64,000 nucleotides of DNA, taken from assembly GCF_025506275.1 (NCBI RefSeq), contig NZ_QYCP01000001.1, positions 124,001 through 188,000 of the forward strand, given 5' to 3'. This document shows positions 33,635-42,374 of the stretch, in pieces (position 1 is the first letter of the stretch; the number at the start of each line of letters is the position of its first letter). This DNA is from Brevibacterium permense (GTDB lineage Bacteria; Actinomycetota; Actinomycetes; Actinomycetales; Brevibacteriaceae). Under the pieces are notes generated by a model. It saw only the letters and a list, made by a program, of their open reading frames with translations, did not search any database and was not told the DNA's origin. The position numbers and the translations under genes are program-made.

Positions 33635-34638
33635 GGGCGCGCTCCTTCGTTTCCGGCCGCCTCGGCGAAGGTGCCGCTGTCCTTCTTCTCGACCGTGCGA
33701 CCGGCGTCGCGCAACCGCGGGTCGAGCAGGGGGTAGGACAGATCGGTGATGAGGTTGACGAGGACGAACACGGCCGCGGCGAAGAGGACGATGCCTTGGA
33801 CGAGCGGGATGTCCTGCCCGGCCACAGCGGTCTGAGCGAGCCGACCGAGTCCCTGTCGCGAGAACACGTTCTCGACGACCACGGATCCGGCGAGCGCCTG
33901 GCCGAACAGCACACCGCCCATCGTCAGCGCCGGCAGCAGGGCAACGGGCAGGGCCTGACGCAGCAGCAGTCGCAGGCGGGTGTAGCCAGATGCGCGGAAC
34001 GTCGTCACGAAGGGGTGGATCCATGCGTTCTGCAGCGAACGGAACAGGACCTGGGCGATGATCGCCGACAGCGGGATCGCCAAAGTCACTGCCGGCAGCA
34101 CGATGGCGGCCGGGCTTCCGGTGCCGACTGCGGGAAGGAGCGGGAGCCGGAAGGAGAAGATCTGCAGCAGCATCAGCCCGACCCAGAACGTCGGCAGGGC
34201 CACCCCGAGCCCCGGCAGTGCGGCAAGGGTGTCACGCAGCCACGGACGGCGGGTCAGAGTCGCAGCCACGGCGATGGCTGTCCCGACGACGAGCGCAATG
34301 ACCAGAGCCGATGCGGCGAGCGCGAGCGTGGACGGCAGAGCGGTGGCAATCGCCTCGGTGACGGGGGTGCCGGCCTGTATCGACGTGCCCAAGTCGAAGC
34401 AGAGCAGGTCGCCGAGAGCGAAGAGGTATTGGACGATGAGCGGCTGATCGAGGTGGAATTCGGCTCTCAGCCGGGCCACCTCGGCGGAATCATAGCTCTG
34501 CAGCTCTCCCCCGGCACCGAGCATCGCGATGATCGGATCCCCGGGCAGCCAGTAGAGGAGGAAGAAGCTGAGGGTGAACGCGACCCACAGGACGAACAGT
34601 CCTTGGACCAGTCGGGAGGCGAGGTAGCGCAGACTCAT
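33631..34638 (-). CDS. ABC transporter permease, DppB-like
   Basis: A 335-residue permease with six predicted helices. The DppB-type start is YLASRLVQGLFVLWVAFTLSFF, followed by WLPGDPI and the EAA-like loop FRASGYTRLRLLLRQALPVALLP. Its end and the end of the lipoprotein gene overlap neighbours by four bases (ATGA), so translation is coupled along the operon. A charged tail of about 25 residues (EKKDSGTFAEAAGNEG) follows the last helix; its codons contain the recurring CGCCGAGGCGG motif. Confidence 0.93.
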   Translation of the reverse strand: MSLRYLASRLVQGLFVLWVAFTLSFFLLYWLPGDPIIAMLGAGGELQSYDSAEVARLRAEFHLDQPLIVQYLFALGDLLCFDLGTSIQAGTPVTEAIATALPSTLALAASALVIALVVGTAIAVAATLTRRPWLRDTLAALPGLGVALPTFWVGLMLLQIFSFRLPLLPAVGTGSPAAIVLPAVTLAIPLSAIIAQVLFRSLQNAWIHPFVTTFRASGYTRLRLLLRQALPVALLPALTMGGVLFGQALAGSVVVENVFSRQGLGRLAQTAVAGQDIPLVQGIVLFAAAVFVLVNLITDLSYPLLDPRLRDAGRTVEKKDSGTFAEAAGNEGARP

Positions 34639-36299
34639 CCCTGGTCACCACCCAGCCAGGTGTCGTAGAGCTGGTAGCGCGACGAGGCTTCGAACGAGAA
34701 GTCGTGGACGTCTCTGCCGGTCCCGACGATGCCGGTGAGTTCGACGATCGGAATCGAGTACCCCTCATCGAGGATGAGTTCGGCCGCCTCGGTGAAGTCG
34801 GCCTTTCGTTCGTCCTCGTCCAGGGTCTCGGTGGTGCGGGCGAGGATCTCGTCGATCTCGCCGGGCTTGCGCGAGTTCGCGTTCTGCTCCTTCGCGCCGA
34901 AGTAGTTGCGGAGGATGTCCGCGTCCGAACGGGTCAGGTTGCCGAACGTGAAGTCCTCTTTCCCTTCGGCTTGAAGCGCGGTGACCTCGGCGATCGTCTT
35001 CTTCTCCAGCTGCAGGTCGAAGCCGATGGTGCGCAGCTGCTGCTGAACGAGCTCGAGGAACGGGGCGTCCTGCCAGTAGGTCAGCGTCGTCGACAGCTTC
35101 GTGCCGTCTTTGACCCGGATGCCGTCGGCTCCGGGCTTCCACCCGGCGTCGTCGAGCAGCTTCTTCGCCCCGTCAGGGTCGTAGGCCAGCGCGGCCGAGA
35201 GATCTTCGTACCCCGGGGTCGACTTCGCCAGCACCGAGGTGGCCGGAGCCTGATGGTCGGAGACGACCGTATTCAGCTGCTCCCGGTCGATGCCTTTGAT
35301 CAGAGCCTTGCGCACCGCCTTGTCCGAGGCGATCGCGCCGGTGGTCTTCGGCACGAGGTTGTACACGACACCCGGATTGGCGCGGGAGACGATGTCGAGG
35401 CCCTGAGCCTCGAGGGTCTTCTCATCCTGAGACTGCACAGAGGTGTCGACATCGACCTGGCCCGAGAGCAGCGACCCGTTGCGCACCGAGGCTTCGGGGA
35501 CGATCGAGAACTCGATGCCGTCGAGGTGGGCGGGGCCGTCATGGCCGGCCAGTGAGGACGGCCAGTCGTAGTCGTCATTGCGCTTCAGGATGATGGCCTT
35601 GTTGTGTTCGACCTTGTCGAGCGCGAAGGGGCCGGTGCCGACGAGGTCTTTGCCGGTGCAGCGCTGCTCCGCGGTCTGTTTGAGCGTCTTCGACGAGTAG
35701 AAGCCGAGGTTCATCGTCGACGTCGCCTGGAGGAACTGTGCATTGGCCTTGTCGAAGGAGAACGTCACGGTCTGCTCGTCGGGAGTTTCGATCGACGTCA
35801 ACCCGTCAATATATGACTGACCGATCGTGGCCTTGGCTCCGAGGTCCTCGATCGCTTCGATGTTCTCCTTCACCGAGGCAGAGGTGAAGTCCGTGCCGTC
35901 CTGGAACTTCACTCCGTCGCGGAGATGGAAGGTGAAGGTCTTCGCATCATCGGAGACGTCCCAGGACTGCGCGAGCCAGGGCTTGATCTCACCGGTCTTC
36001 GGATCCTGATCAGTCAGCGAGTCCGTGATCTGGCGAGTGATGTTGAGCGTGACATTCTGACCGACCTGCTGGCCGTCGAGGCAGGTCGGGTCGACGTCGT
36101 AGGCGACCTTGAGAACCCCGCCGTCCTGGGGGGTGGCATTCTCTCCGTCGGCCTGCGCCGAACCGGAGCACCCGGTCAGGAGGAGGGAGCCTGCAGCAAG
36201 TGCCGCCAGCAGGACGCCGGCACGGTTCTCAGCAGTGCCCATGCGGCGGGTATCGGTCGAGTGGACAAATTCGGAGGCAGACATTTCGGCAAAGGTCAT
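34635..36299 (-). CDS. ABC transporter substrate-binding lipoprotein (SBP_bac_5)
   Basis: A 554-residue peptide/nickel-class binding protein. The N-terminal signal has the lipobox LLLTGC with the lipidated Cys at residue 44 from the ATG used, or about 25 from an internal Met20; the latter gives a more standard signal length. The domain follows from about residue 65 with the family pattern GGVLKVAYDVDP...LTDQDPKTGEIKPWLAQSW. It is the first gene of the eight-gene operon. The ligand is unknown; the downstream flavin monooxygenases suggest an organosulfur or nitrogenous compound rather than a plain peptide. Confidence 0.9.
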   Translation of the reverse strand: MTFAEMSASEFVHSTDTRRMGTAENRAGVLLAALAAGSLLLTGCSGSAQADGENATPQDGGVLKVAYDVDPTCLDGQQVGQNVTLNITRQITDSLTDQDPKTGEIKPWLAQSWDVSDDAKTFTFHLRDGVKFQDGTDFTSASVKENIEAIEDLGAKATIGQSYIDGLTSIETPDEQTVTFSFDKANAQFLQATSTMNLGFYSSKTLKQTAEQRCTGKDLVGTGPFALDKVEHNKAIILKRNDDYDWPSSLAGHDGPAHLDGIEFSIVPEASVRNGSLLSGQVDVDTSVQSQDEKTLEAQGLDIVSRANPGVVYNLVPKTTGAIASDKAVRKALIKGIDREQLNTVVSDHQAPATSVLAKSTPGYEDLSAALAYDPDGAKKLLDDAGWKPGADGIRVKDGTKLSTTLTYWQDAPFLELVQQQLRTIGFDLQLEKKTIAEVTALQAEGKEDFTFGNLTRSDADILRNYFGAKEQNANSRKPGEIDEILARTTETLDEDERKADFTEAAELILDEGYSIPIVELTGIVGTGRDVHDFSFEASSRYQLYDTWLGGDQG

Positions 36300-36781
36300 G
36301 AGAATCCTGAGATGTGTCAGTGATGGGAGGGAGGATTTTGAGCAGATCTCCGCCGAACATTAGGCATGTATTGCTCAACAATTAAGAAACAGAAGCGGGC
36401 AGCCTCGAACAGGCAGCCCGAGCCCCAAGGAGGCGGAGACCCCAGGGAAGAAGGAGGCCGGCCGGGACTCGACGACGCCGCATCAGTAGCGGTTCGATCC
36501 GCTCCGACCGCAGTTGATCAGCTGGTCATTCGCAAAGAAGCCGACATTCGACGGCAACAATCAAGAGCTTCGAACCGCGCGGACAACGCCCAGGTCTGCG
36601 AATTCTTGAAAGCGATCATCATGCCCTCTGCTGAAGTGATGTCGTGGAATATTGACGAATCACACAGTATCAGTAAACCCGATTGCTCAACAATAGTCCC
36701 CGCTGGCCGACGTCATCCTTCGTCATAGAGCATTCGACTGTCCCTTCCTTCGAGCCACCCAATGGTGTAATGCTTAGCCTT
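36300..36781. other. 482-bp non-coding region with a twin ATTGCTCAACAAT motif
   Basis: The region separates the divergent ABC operon and ArsR gene and has lower GC than its surroundings. The 13-mer ATTGCTCAACAAT (ATTG/CAAT ends are inverted) occurs exactly at 36370-36382 and 36682-36694. A 120-codon open frame between them (36366-36728) has no protein-like character. I see no riboswitch consensus. The repeats may be operators of a regulator encoded elsewhere. Confidence 0.45.
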
Positions 36782-36793
36782 ATGGCTAAGCAT
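36770..36793. promoter_or_regulatory. Perfect palindromic operator across the arsR start codon
   Basis: Arms ATGCTTAGCC (36770-36779) and GGCTAAGCAT (36784-36793) are perfectly complementary around TTAT. The regulator's ATG (36782-36784) lies in the centre, and a TAATGC -10-like box (36768-36773) overlaps the left arm. This suits autorepression by the ArsR protein bound over its own start. Confidence 0.75.
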
Positions 36794-37135
36794 CAGAATC
36801 TATCGGACGAGCTCGACGCGATGTTTGCGGCGCTGGCGGATCCCACACGACGCAGGGTCATCGCGCGCCTCGGCGCCGGCCCGGCCAGCGTCGGGGAACT
36901 GGCGAGTCCGCTGTCGATCTCCCTGCCGTCATTCATGAAACATGTGCACAGCCTCGAATCGTGCGGACTGATCAGAACCGAGAAGTCCGGGCGAGTACGC
37001 ACCTGCGTTCTCAATCAGAATCGCTTCCGCCTGCTCACCGGCTGGCTGGAGGAACAACGGCGGATCTGGGAAGAGAGCACCGATCGGCTCGAAAAGTTCG
37101 TCACCGAAGAGTTCGTCACCAAGGAGGAATCATGA
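36782..37135 (+). CDS. ArsR-family transcriptional regulator
   Basis: A 117-residue winged-helix repressor. The helix-turn-helix (ALADPTRRRVIARLG, ASPLSISLPSFMKHVHSLESCGLI) and wing (EKSGRVRTCVLN) are clear. It belongs to the group that pairs with SRPBCC/AHSA1 proteins and lacks the classical metal-site cysteines. The start is ATG 36782, in the centre of a perfect palindrome. Its end overlaps the SRPBCC gene by four bases (ATGA). Confidence 0.93.
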   Translation: MAKHQNLSDELDAMFAALADPTRRRVIARLGAGPASVGELASPLSISLPSFMKHVHSLESCGLIRTEKSGRVRTCVLNQNRFRLLTGWLEEQRRIWEESTDRLEKFVTEEFVTKEES

Positions 37136-37623
37136 CCACCCAACTCTCTCGCACCCGAAATCAGAATCCGGACCTCGATCTCAGCATCCAACGCGTCATC
37201 CGCGCCCCGAAGCAGGCCCTGTGGGACGCCTGGACCACACCGGATCAGTTGGCCCAATGGTGGATCCCAGCGCCGCTGCAATTGCGCGTGAATTCTCTCG
37301 AACTCACTCCGGGCGGCGCCTTCGTCACCCAGATGAGCGAGGACGGCACCCAATGGCACCCTCATGTCGATGCAGTGTTCCTCGTCATCGAGGAGGGCAG
37401 CCGGCTCGTCTTCACGAATGCGGTCAACAGCTCCTGGCATCCGGCTCTGCCCGACCCGGTGGCGATGACCACGGAGATCATCCTCGGCGACCATCCCGCC
37501 GGCACCGACTACCACGCCATCGTCCGACACGGCAGCCCTGAACAGCGGGCCCGCCACGAGGAGCTCGGCTTCTTCGACGGGTGGGGCACCGTCACCGACC
37601 AGTTGGCCGCCTCGGTGGAATGA
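37132..37623 (+). CDS. SRPBCC (AHSA1-like) protein
   Basis: A 163-residue START-like hydrophobic-pocket protein. The N-terminal strand RVIRAPKQALWDAWTTPDQLAQWW is the AHSA1 hallmark, followed by GGAFVTQM and a C-terminal helix ending DQLAASVE (GFFDGWGTVTDQL). Such proteins bind small hydrophobic molecules. The gene has an AAGGAGG ribosome-binding site and is translationally coupled to the ArsR gene, which should regulate it. Ligand and role are unknown. Confidence 0.9.
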   Translation: MTTQLSRTRNQNPDLDLSIQRVIRAPKQALWDAWTTPDQLAQWWIPAPLQLRVNSLELTPGGAFVTQMSEDGTQWHPHVDAVFLVIEEGSRLVFTNAVNSSWHPALPDPVAMTTEIILGDHPAGTDYHAIVRHGSPEQRARHEELGFFDGWGTVTDQLAASVE

Positions 37624-37675
37624 CTCGTGCGCGGCTGTGCCCGGTCCGTCACGCGGGCCGGGCACAGTTGGGCAG

Positions 37676-39229
37676 TCAGCCCTGCGCGGTCAGCCCGGCA
37701 GAGACGGTGAGCGAGGTGATGAGCAGGCCGAAAACAGCCACCGTCCAGGCCAATGGGGCGATACCGACGAACAGCGCCACGGCGATGCCGGCCGTGGCGG
37801 CACCGACGGCGATGGCGGCCCGCAGCCGCGGACGTCCGACAGTCGGCCCGATGTCGCCGGCACCTGCGCGGGCACCTGCCGACCCGTGCCCCAACATCTC
37901 CCGGACGTGCTCGACGATCGTGCGCCCGACCGAGGCGAGCCGCTGTTCCGATGGAAGCGGAATTCGCTCGGCAGCCATGGCCACCAGGCCGGACAGCACC
38001 ATCACGACGATCAGCCAGGGCAGACGTGTGGCCCACCACCACGACGACCCGATCTCCGGAAGCACGAACTCGGACGCACCGGGCACGAAGGACACCGCCT
38101 GAGTGAGCGCGCCCAGTGAGCCGATGAGGACGATGACGATGCTCATATGCCACAGGTAGACGTGCATCCCATACCGATTGCCCCAAGTGATGACCCGGCC
38201 CCAGATCTGCGCACGAAGCGCTCGGGGGTCGAGTGCCGTCTCACCGGTGGGACTGCCCTCGATCTCGTCCGCAGCATTGAGCATTCGACCCAGCCGGGCG
38301 TGGACGAGCCGCATTCCGCACAGTTGGACCACCCCGAGCAGGACGAGAGCACCGGTCGGCGGGTTGAGGTTGACGAGCATGTTGGGGCTGTACACACCGG
38401 CGGAGACGAGCCCGACCAGGGCCAGCAGCGCTGCCGCGAGCACCGTCCAGGCGAGGAACCTGCGGACGGGACGATCGAGCGCATCGGCGTAGAAGAACCC
38501 GAGCTGCTGGACCAGGGGCCACACAAACAGAAAGTTCAGGTAGCCGAGGCCGGTCATGCCGGTGACCGCGACCAGACCGTCGACGACGATGAAGCCACCA
38601 GCGAGGGTCGCAAGCGACCGCCTCGGCGCGGTTTCGTGGACATGCACGGCGACCGGGACGAGCGCGGTGAGGCCGACGTAGACGGCGAGGAACCACAGCG
38701 GTTGGCCGATCCGCAGGCTGGCCTCGGCGAGGAGGTCGGGCGAGACGCCCAGCTCACCGGCCGCAGACAGCCCGAGACCAGCGAGGCCGATGAGCACAGC
38801 GAGGGGCACGACGAGCCTGCGCAGGCGGGCACGCAGATAGTCGGCCCATGTGCCGCCTCGGGCGCGTGTGCGGCGCCAGCCCGTGATGCCCGCGTACCCG
38901 CCGATGACGAAGAACAACGGCATGATCTGGAAGAACCAGGAGGCGGCGGCGAACCGGGCGGTGTTCGACAGCGCGACCACAGGCTCCACAGTGCCGCCGG
39001 GTCCGAGCACCGCCGAGCTCATCATCGAATGGAGGATGACCACGACGACGAGGCAGCCGAAGCGCAGAAGGTCGATGGCCCGGTCGCGGTGAGGTTTGGC
39101 CGGGGCCTGCCCGGTCTCGGCCTGGCCGCCCGGCGACGCGGGCGGTGTGTTCGGGGCGGTGCTGGCGGCGAGCTGCGTGTTCTCATGGGGATCATCGGAC
39201 GGCAGCGGGTCGTTGAGCGTCAATGTCAT
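37676..39229 (-). CDS. Acyltransferase-3 family membrane protein
   Basis: A 517-residue integral membrane acyltransferase. After about 50 Pro/Ala/Thr-rich residues comes the family signature RAIDLLRFGCLVVVVILHS with the conserved Arg and His, followed by about ten helices (FFVIGGYAGITGWRR in the second loop). These enzymes O-acylate exopolysaccharides, peptidoglycan or lipids with acyl groups taken from the cytoplasm. I choose ATG 39229 for the preceding GGGAACC; the open frame continues far upstream without protein character. The specific acceptor is unknown. Confidence 0.85.
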   Translation of the reverse strand: MTLTLNDPLPSDDPHENTQLAASTAPNTPPASPGGQAETGQAPAKPHRDRAIDLLRFGCLVVVVILHSMMSSAVLGPGGTVEPVVALSNTARFAAASWFFQIMPLFFVIGGYAGITGWRRTRARGGTWADYLRARLRRLVVPLAVLIGLAGLGLSAAGELGVSPDLLAEASLRIGQPLWFLAVYVGLTALVPVAVHVHETAPRRSLATLAGGFIVVDGLVAVTGMTGLGYLNFLFVWPLVQQLGFFYADALDRPVRRFLAWTVLAAALLALVGLVSAGVYSPNMLVNLNPPTGALVLLGVVQLCGMRLVHARLGRMLNAADEIEGSPTGETALDPRALRAQIWGRVITWGNRYGMHVYLWHMSIVIVLIGSLGALTQAVSFVPGASEFVLPEIGSSWWWATRLPWLIVVMVLSGLVAMAAERIPLPSEQRLASVGRTIVEHVREMLGHGSAGARAGAGDIGPTVGRPRLRAAIAVGAATAGIAVALFVGIAPLAWTVAVFGLLITSLTVSAGLTAQG

Positions 39230-39482
39230 ATCGGTTCCCTTTTCCGGGTCGTCGAGGTGCGATGACACCGAAGTTAGGAACCGCATCTGCCTCGGCACAT
39301 CACGCCGAAGAGCCGACCTCTCACCCACCGACCGATACTTCCGAGGGATGCCGTCGACTGACCGTCTCATACTCACGACATCCGAGCGTGTGAGAATGGC
39401 GATGAGCACGCCCGACCACGCGGCCGCCTCGCCCGGCGACATACACCGAGCCGGGTTTCCGGCCATGACAAAGGAGAGAACC

Positions 39483-40514
39483 GTGACGATCGCCTTCGCG
39501 AAGACCCCGCTGCCCATCATCGGAGCACCCATGGCCGGTGGGACGACGACGCCCGAACTCACCGAGGCGGTCGCCCGGGCCGGCGGATTCCCCTTCGTCG
39601 CGGGCGGCTATCTCACCGCCGAGGCCCTCGCTCCACTGGTCACACGCATGCGCGAGACGACCTCGAACTTCGGCGTCAACCTCTTCGCTCCGAATCCCGT
39701 CCCCGTCGATCGCGAGGCTTTCGACGACTTCGTCAGTGCGCTGGAACCGGCCGCAGCCGCCCGCGGGATCACGCTCGATCCCGAACCGATCGAGGATGAC
39801 GACCACTTCGACGACAAACTCGACTGGCTCACCGAGCACCCCGTTCCCCTGGTTTCGATGACGTTCAATCTGCCCACTGCCGAGGCGGTCGATCGTCTCC
39901 ACGCCGTCGGCACTCAGGTCGTCGCCACGGTGACCTCGGTTCCCGAGGCTCGCGCGGCCGCCGAAGTCGGGGTCGACGGGCTCGTCGCCCAGGGACCGCG
40001 TGCCGGCGGACATTCAGGTACGGCCGATCCGACGCGGACCATCGAGGACCGCGCGACCGTCGATCTCGTCCGGGACATCCTCGCCGAGACGGACCTGCCC
40101 TTGGCAGCCGGAGGCGGAGTCAACGGTGAGGCCATGGTGGGCGAGCTCCTCGGTGCGGGGGCGAGCTCAGTCGTTGTCGGCACCCTGCTGCTGCGCTCCG
40201 ACGAGGCGGGGACGGCACCGACGCATCGGGCCGCACTCGCCGCCGATGAGTTCACGGACACCCAGCTGACCAGGGCGTTCACCGGGCGCCCCGCGCGTTC
40301 GTTGGTCAATGACTTCGTGCGGAGGTTCGACTCGATCGCCGTCGACGCCTACCCGGCAGTGCACCATCTGACGAAGGAGTTCCGGGCCGCGGCGAAAAAG
40401 TCAGATGACCCGCACGGCCTGCACCTGTGGGCGGGAACCGGCTACCGCAGTGCGCGGGAGGGATCGGCCGAGACCATCGTCAAGGACCTCGGCGCCCGCT
40501 TCGCCCGCGAATAG
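39483..40514 (+). CDS. Nitronate monooxygenase family protein
   Basis: A 343-residue FMN-dependent TIM-barrel enzyme that oxidises alkyl nitronates (2-nitropropane dioxygenase type). The FMN/substrate motif GPRAGGHSG with the catalytic-type His, AAGGGVNG and GASSVVVGTLLL are visible. I choose GTG 39483 because AAGGAGAG is 5 bases upstream; an ATG 17 codons earlier is less well supported. It stands alone, divergent from the acyltransferase. Propionate 3-nitronate detoxification is the known role of relatives. Confidence 0.88.
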   Translation: MTIAFAKTPLPIIGAPMAGGTTTPELTEAVARAGGFPFVAGGYLTAEALAPLVTRMRETTSNFGVNLFAPNPVPVDREAFDDFVSALEPAAAARGITLDPEPIEDDDHFDDKLDWLTEHPVPLVSMTFNLPTAEAVDRLHAVGTQVVATVTSVPEARAAAEVGVDGLVAQGPRAGGHSGTADPTRTIEDRATVDLVRDILAETDLPLAAGGGVNGEAMVGELLGAGASSVVVGTLLLRSDEAGTAPTHRAALAADEFTDTQLTRAFTGRPARSLVNDFVRRFDSIAVDAYPAVHHLTKEFRAAAKKSDDPHGLHLWAGTGYRSAREGSAETIVKDLGARFARE

Positions 40515-40562
40515 TCAGCGGGCGGGCGTCCCCCGCAGACGCCCCTCTCCGAACCGCGCCCG

Positions 40563-41294
40563 TCAGCTGCCGGCGACGACCAACCCGGACTCATAGGCGG
40601 CGACGACGATCTGGGTGCGGTCGCGCAACCCCAGCTTCGACAGGATCCTCGAGACGTGGGTCTTCACGGTCTGTTCGGCGAGGTAGAGCTGTTCGGCCAC
40701 CTCGGCGTTGGCGTGCCCCTTCGCCACCAGGGTCATCACGTCGATCTCTCGGTCGGTGAGCTGACCGAGCACCGCGGTGTCCTTGGCCACAGTGGGCCCG
40801 GCGACGTATTCGGCGATGAGGCGGCGGGTCACCGAGGGCGCGAGCAGCGATTCCCCGCCGGCAACGACACGGACCGCGGTGATCATGTCTTCGGCGGTGG
40901 CGTCCTTGAGGAGGAATCCGCTGGCACCGGCCCGGAGCGCGGAGAACACGTACTCATCGGCGTCGAACGTGGTGAGCATGATGACCCGCGGGTGGTCGCC
41001 GGGCATGTTGAAGATCGCTCGGGTGGCGTCGAGCCCGTTGAGCGTCGGCATCCGAATGTCCATGAGGATGACATCGGGGTTCGTGCGGCGGACGAGGTCG
41101 ACGACGGCGGACCCGTCATCGGCGCTGCCGACGACCTGCATGTCCGACTGCGCGTCGAGCAGCGCCCCGAACCCCTGCCGCACCATCGCCTGATCGTCGA
41201 CGATGGCGACCCTGATCGTCGTCTCCGACGGAGGCGGCACACTCGCTGAGGCGGCTCCCCCGACTCCGTTCCCCGCGTCCTCAAATCCCGGCAT
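40563..41294 (-). CDS. NarL/LuxR-type response regulator
   Basis: A 243-residue regulator with an N-terminal extension of about 27 residues, then a receiver domain (RVAIVDDQAMVRQGF, phospho-acceptor Asp in VILMDIRMP) and a LuxR domain (LTDREIDVMTLVAKGHANAEVA, VKTHVSRILSKLGL). On its strand TAGATT (41306-41301) is 6 bases from ATG, so it is probably leaderless. The sensor kinase at 42371 is the likely partner, although it lies on the other strand beyond a transporter gene. Confidence 0.92.
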   Translation of the reverse strand: MPGFEDAGNGVGGAASASVPPPSETTIRVAIVDDQAMVRQGFGALLDAQSDMQVVGSADDGSAVVDLVRRTNPDVILMDIRMPTLNGLDATRAIFNMPGDHPRVIMLTTFDADEYVFSALRAGASGFLLKDATAEDMITAVRVVAGGESLLAPSVTRRLIAEYVAGPTVAKDTAVLGQLTDREIDVMTLVAKGHANAEVAEQLYLAEQTVKTHVSRILSKLGLRDRTQIVVAAYESGLVVAGS

Positions 41295-41462
41295 GGTCCA
41301 AATCTACCGGACAGCGGGGTCGGAGAATCCTCGCAATCCCCGAGAATCTGCCGCTCGGGGCCGGTTTCGCGCAGATCTCATCCTCATGGGTGATACGTGC
41401 GGCACTCATTTCACTCCTGCGTATGATGTGCCTGCGCATACCGGCTCCCTAACGTTCGAGTT

Positions 41463-42374
41463 ATGATCATCACCGCCGTCATCCTCGCCACTGCAGCAGC
41501 GTTCTGCCTGGCCTTGGGCACCCACTTCCAGCAGCATGCCGTGGCTGACATGGCTCCGGGCCTGCGCCGTCGCGCCATCTGGGTCACCGGGCTCGGCCTC
41601 ATGGGGCTGGTCACGGTGCTCAACGTCGTCGCGCTCGGGCTCGGGCCGGTCGCCATCGTCCAACCCATCGGCGCGGTCTCCCTCGTCTTCGCCGTCCTCA
41701 TCGGTCGGGGGTACTTCGGGCTCCGCCTCGGTGCACCGCTGCTCATCAGCATCGCGGTCACGCTCTTCGGCATCTTCACCTTCGTGGCCACCTCAGCGAG
41801 GTTCGCTCACGAGATCTCCGTGAACGAGCAGTCGGTGACCTGGCTGCTCGCCGTGCTCATCGCACTCACCCTCTTCGCCGGACTGTTCTCGTTCAGCTCC
41901 GCAGGACACATTCCCCGGGTCATCATGACCGGGGTCGTCTTCGGCACGGTCGCCGCTGCCACGCACGTCCTGGCGCGGTCGGTCGTCATATCGGGACTGC
42001 CCGGGCTCGATACATTCGGTCTGCGCTGGTGGACGCTGCTGGCCGCGGTCGGTCTGGCATCGGCGGCGGGGTTCTGGCTCGTCCAGACCGCGTACGCCTG
42101 CGGCCCTGCCGAGACGGTGCTGGCCGGCCTCACCGTCATCGACCCGATCGTCGCCGTCATCATCGGTGCCGCGTTCTTCGGCGAGTACACCGGCCTGACT
42201 CCGCCGGCCACTCTCGGTCTGCTCGTCTCCTCAGCCATCGGCATCGGCGGAGTGTGGATGCTCTCGCGCTTCCATCCGAAGGTCCTCGGATCTCGCAGCA
42301 CCGCTCGCACTGACACTGCGGTCGGCACCGCGCACTCGACCTCAAACACAGCACAGGAAGGAATCACGCTGTGA
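41463..42374 (+). CDS. DMT-type membrane transporter
   Basis: A 303-residue protein with about nine hydrophobic helices in the drug/metabolite-transporter pattern (GLGPVAIVQPIGAVSLVFAVLIG and PAETVLAGLTVIDPIVAVIIG, the duplicated halves). TAACGT at 41450-41455 lies 7 bases before the ATG, so it is probably leaderless. It overlaps the sensor kinase gene by four bases (GTGA). Coupling to the kinase suggests a role in the same signal response, perhaps export or uptake of the sensed compound. The substrate is unknown. Confidence 0.8.
   Translation: MIITAVILATAAAFCLALGTHFQQHAVADMAPGLRRRAIWVTGLGLMGLVTVLNVVALGLGPVAIVQPIGAVSLVFAVLIGRGYFGLRLGAPLLISIAVTLFGIFTFVATSARFAHEISVNEQSVTWLLAVLIALTLFAGLFSFSSAGHIPRVIMTGVVFGTVAAATHVLARSVVISGLPGLDTFGLRWWTLLAAVGLASAAGFWLVQTAYACGPAETVLAGLTVIDPIVAVIIGAAFFGEYTGLTPPATLGLLVSSAIGIGGVWMLSRFHPKVLGSRSTARTDTAVGTAHSTSNTAQEGITL

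Noticed and set aside
36366..36728. 120-codon plus-strand frame in the gap between the ABC operon and arsR
   Set aside because: Low-complexity, no ribosome-binding site and no domain; the two CSTI-type ends only reflect the repeated 13-mer.
36300..36781. SAM riboswitch upstream of the sulfur-type operon
   Set aside because: I looked for the conserved SAM-I core and saw nothing like it on the minus strand.
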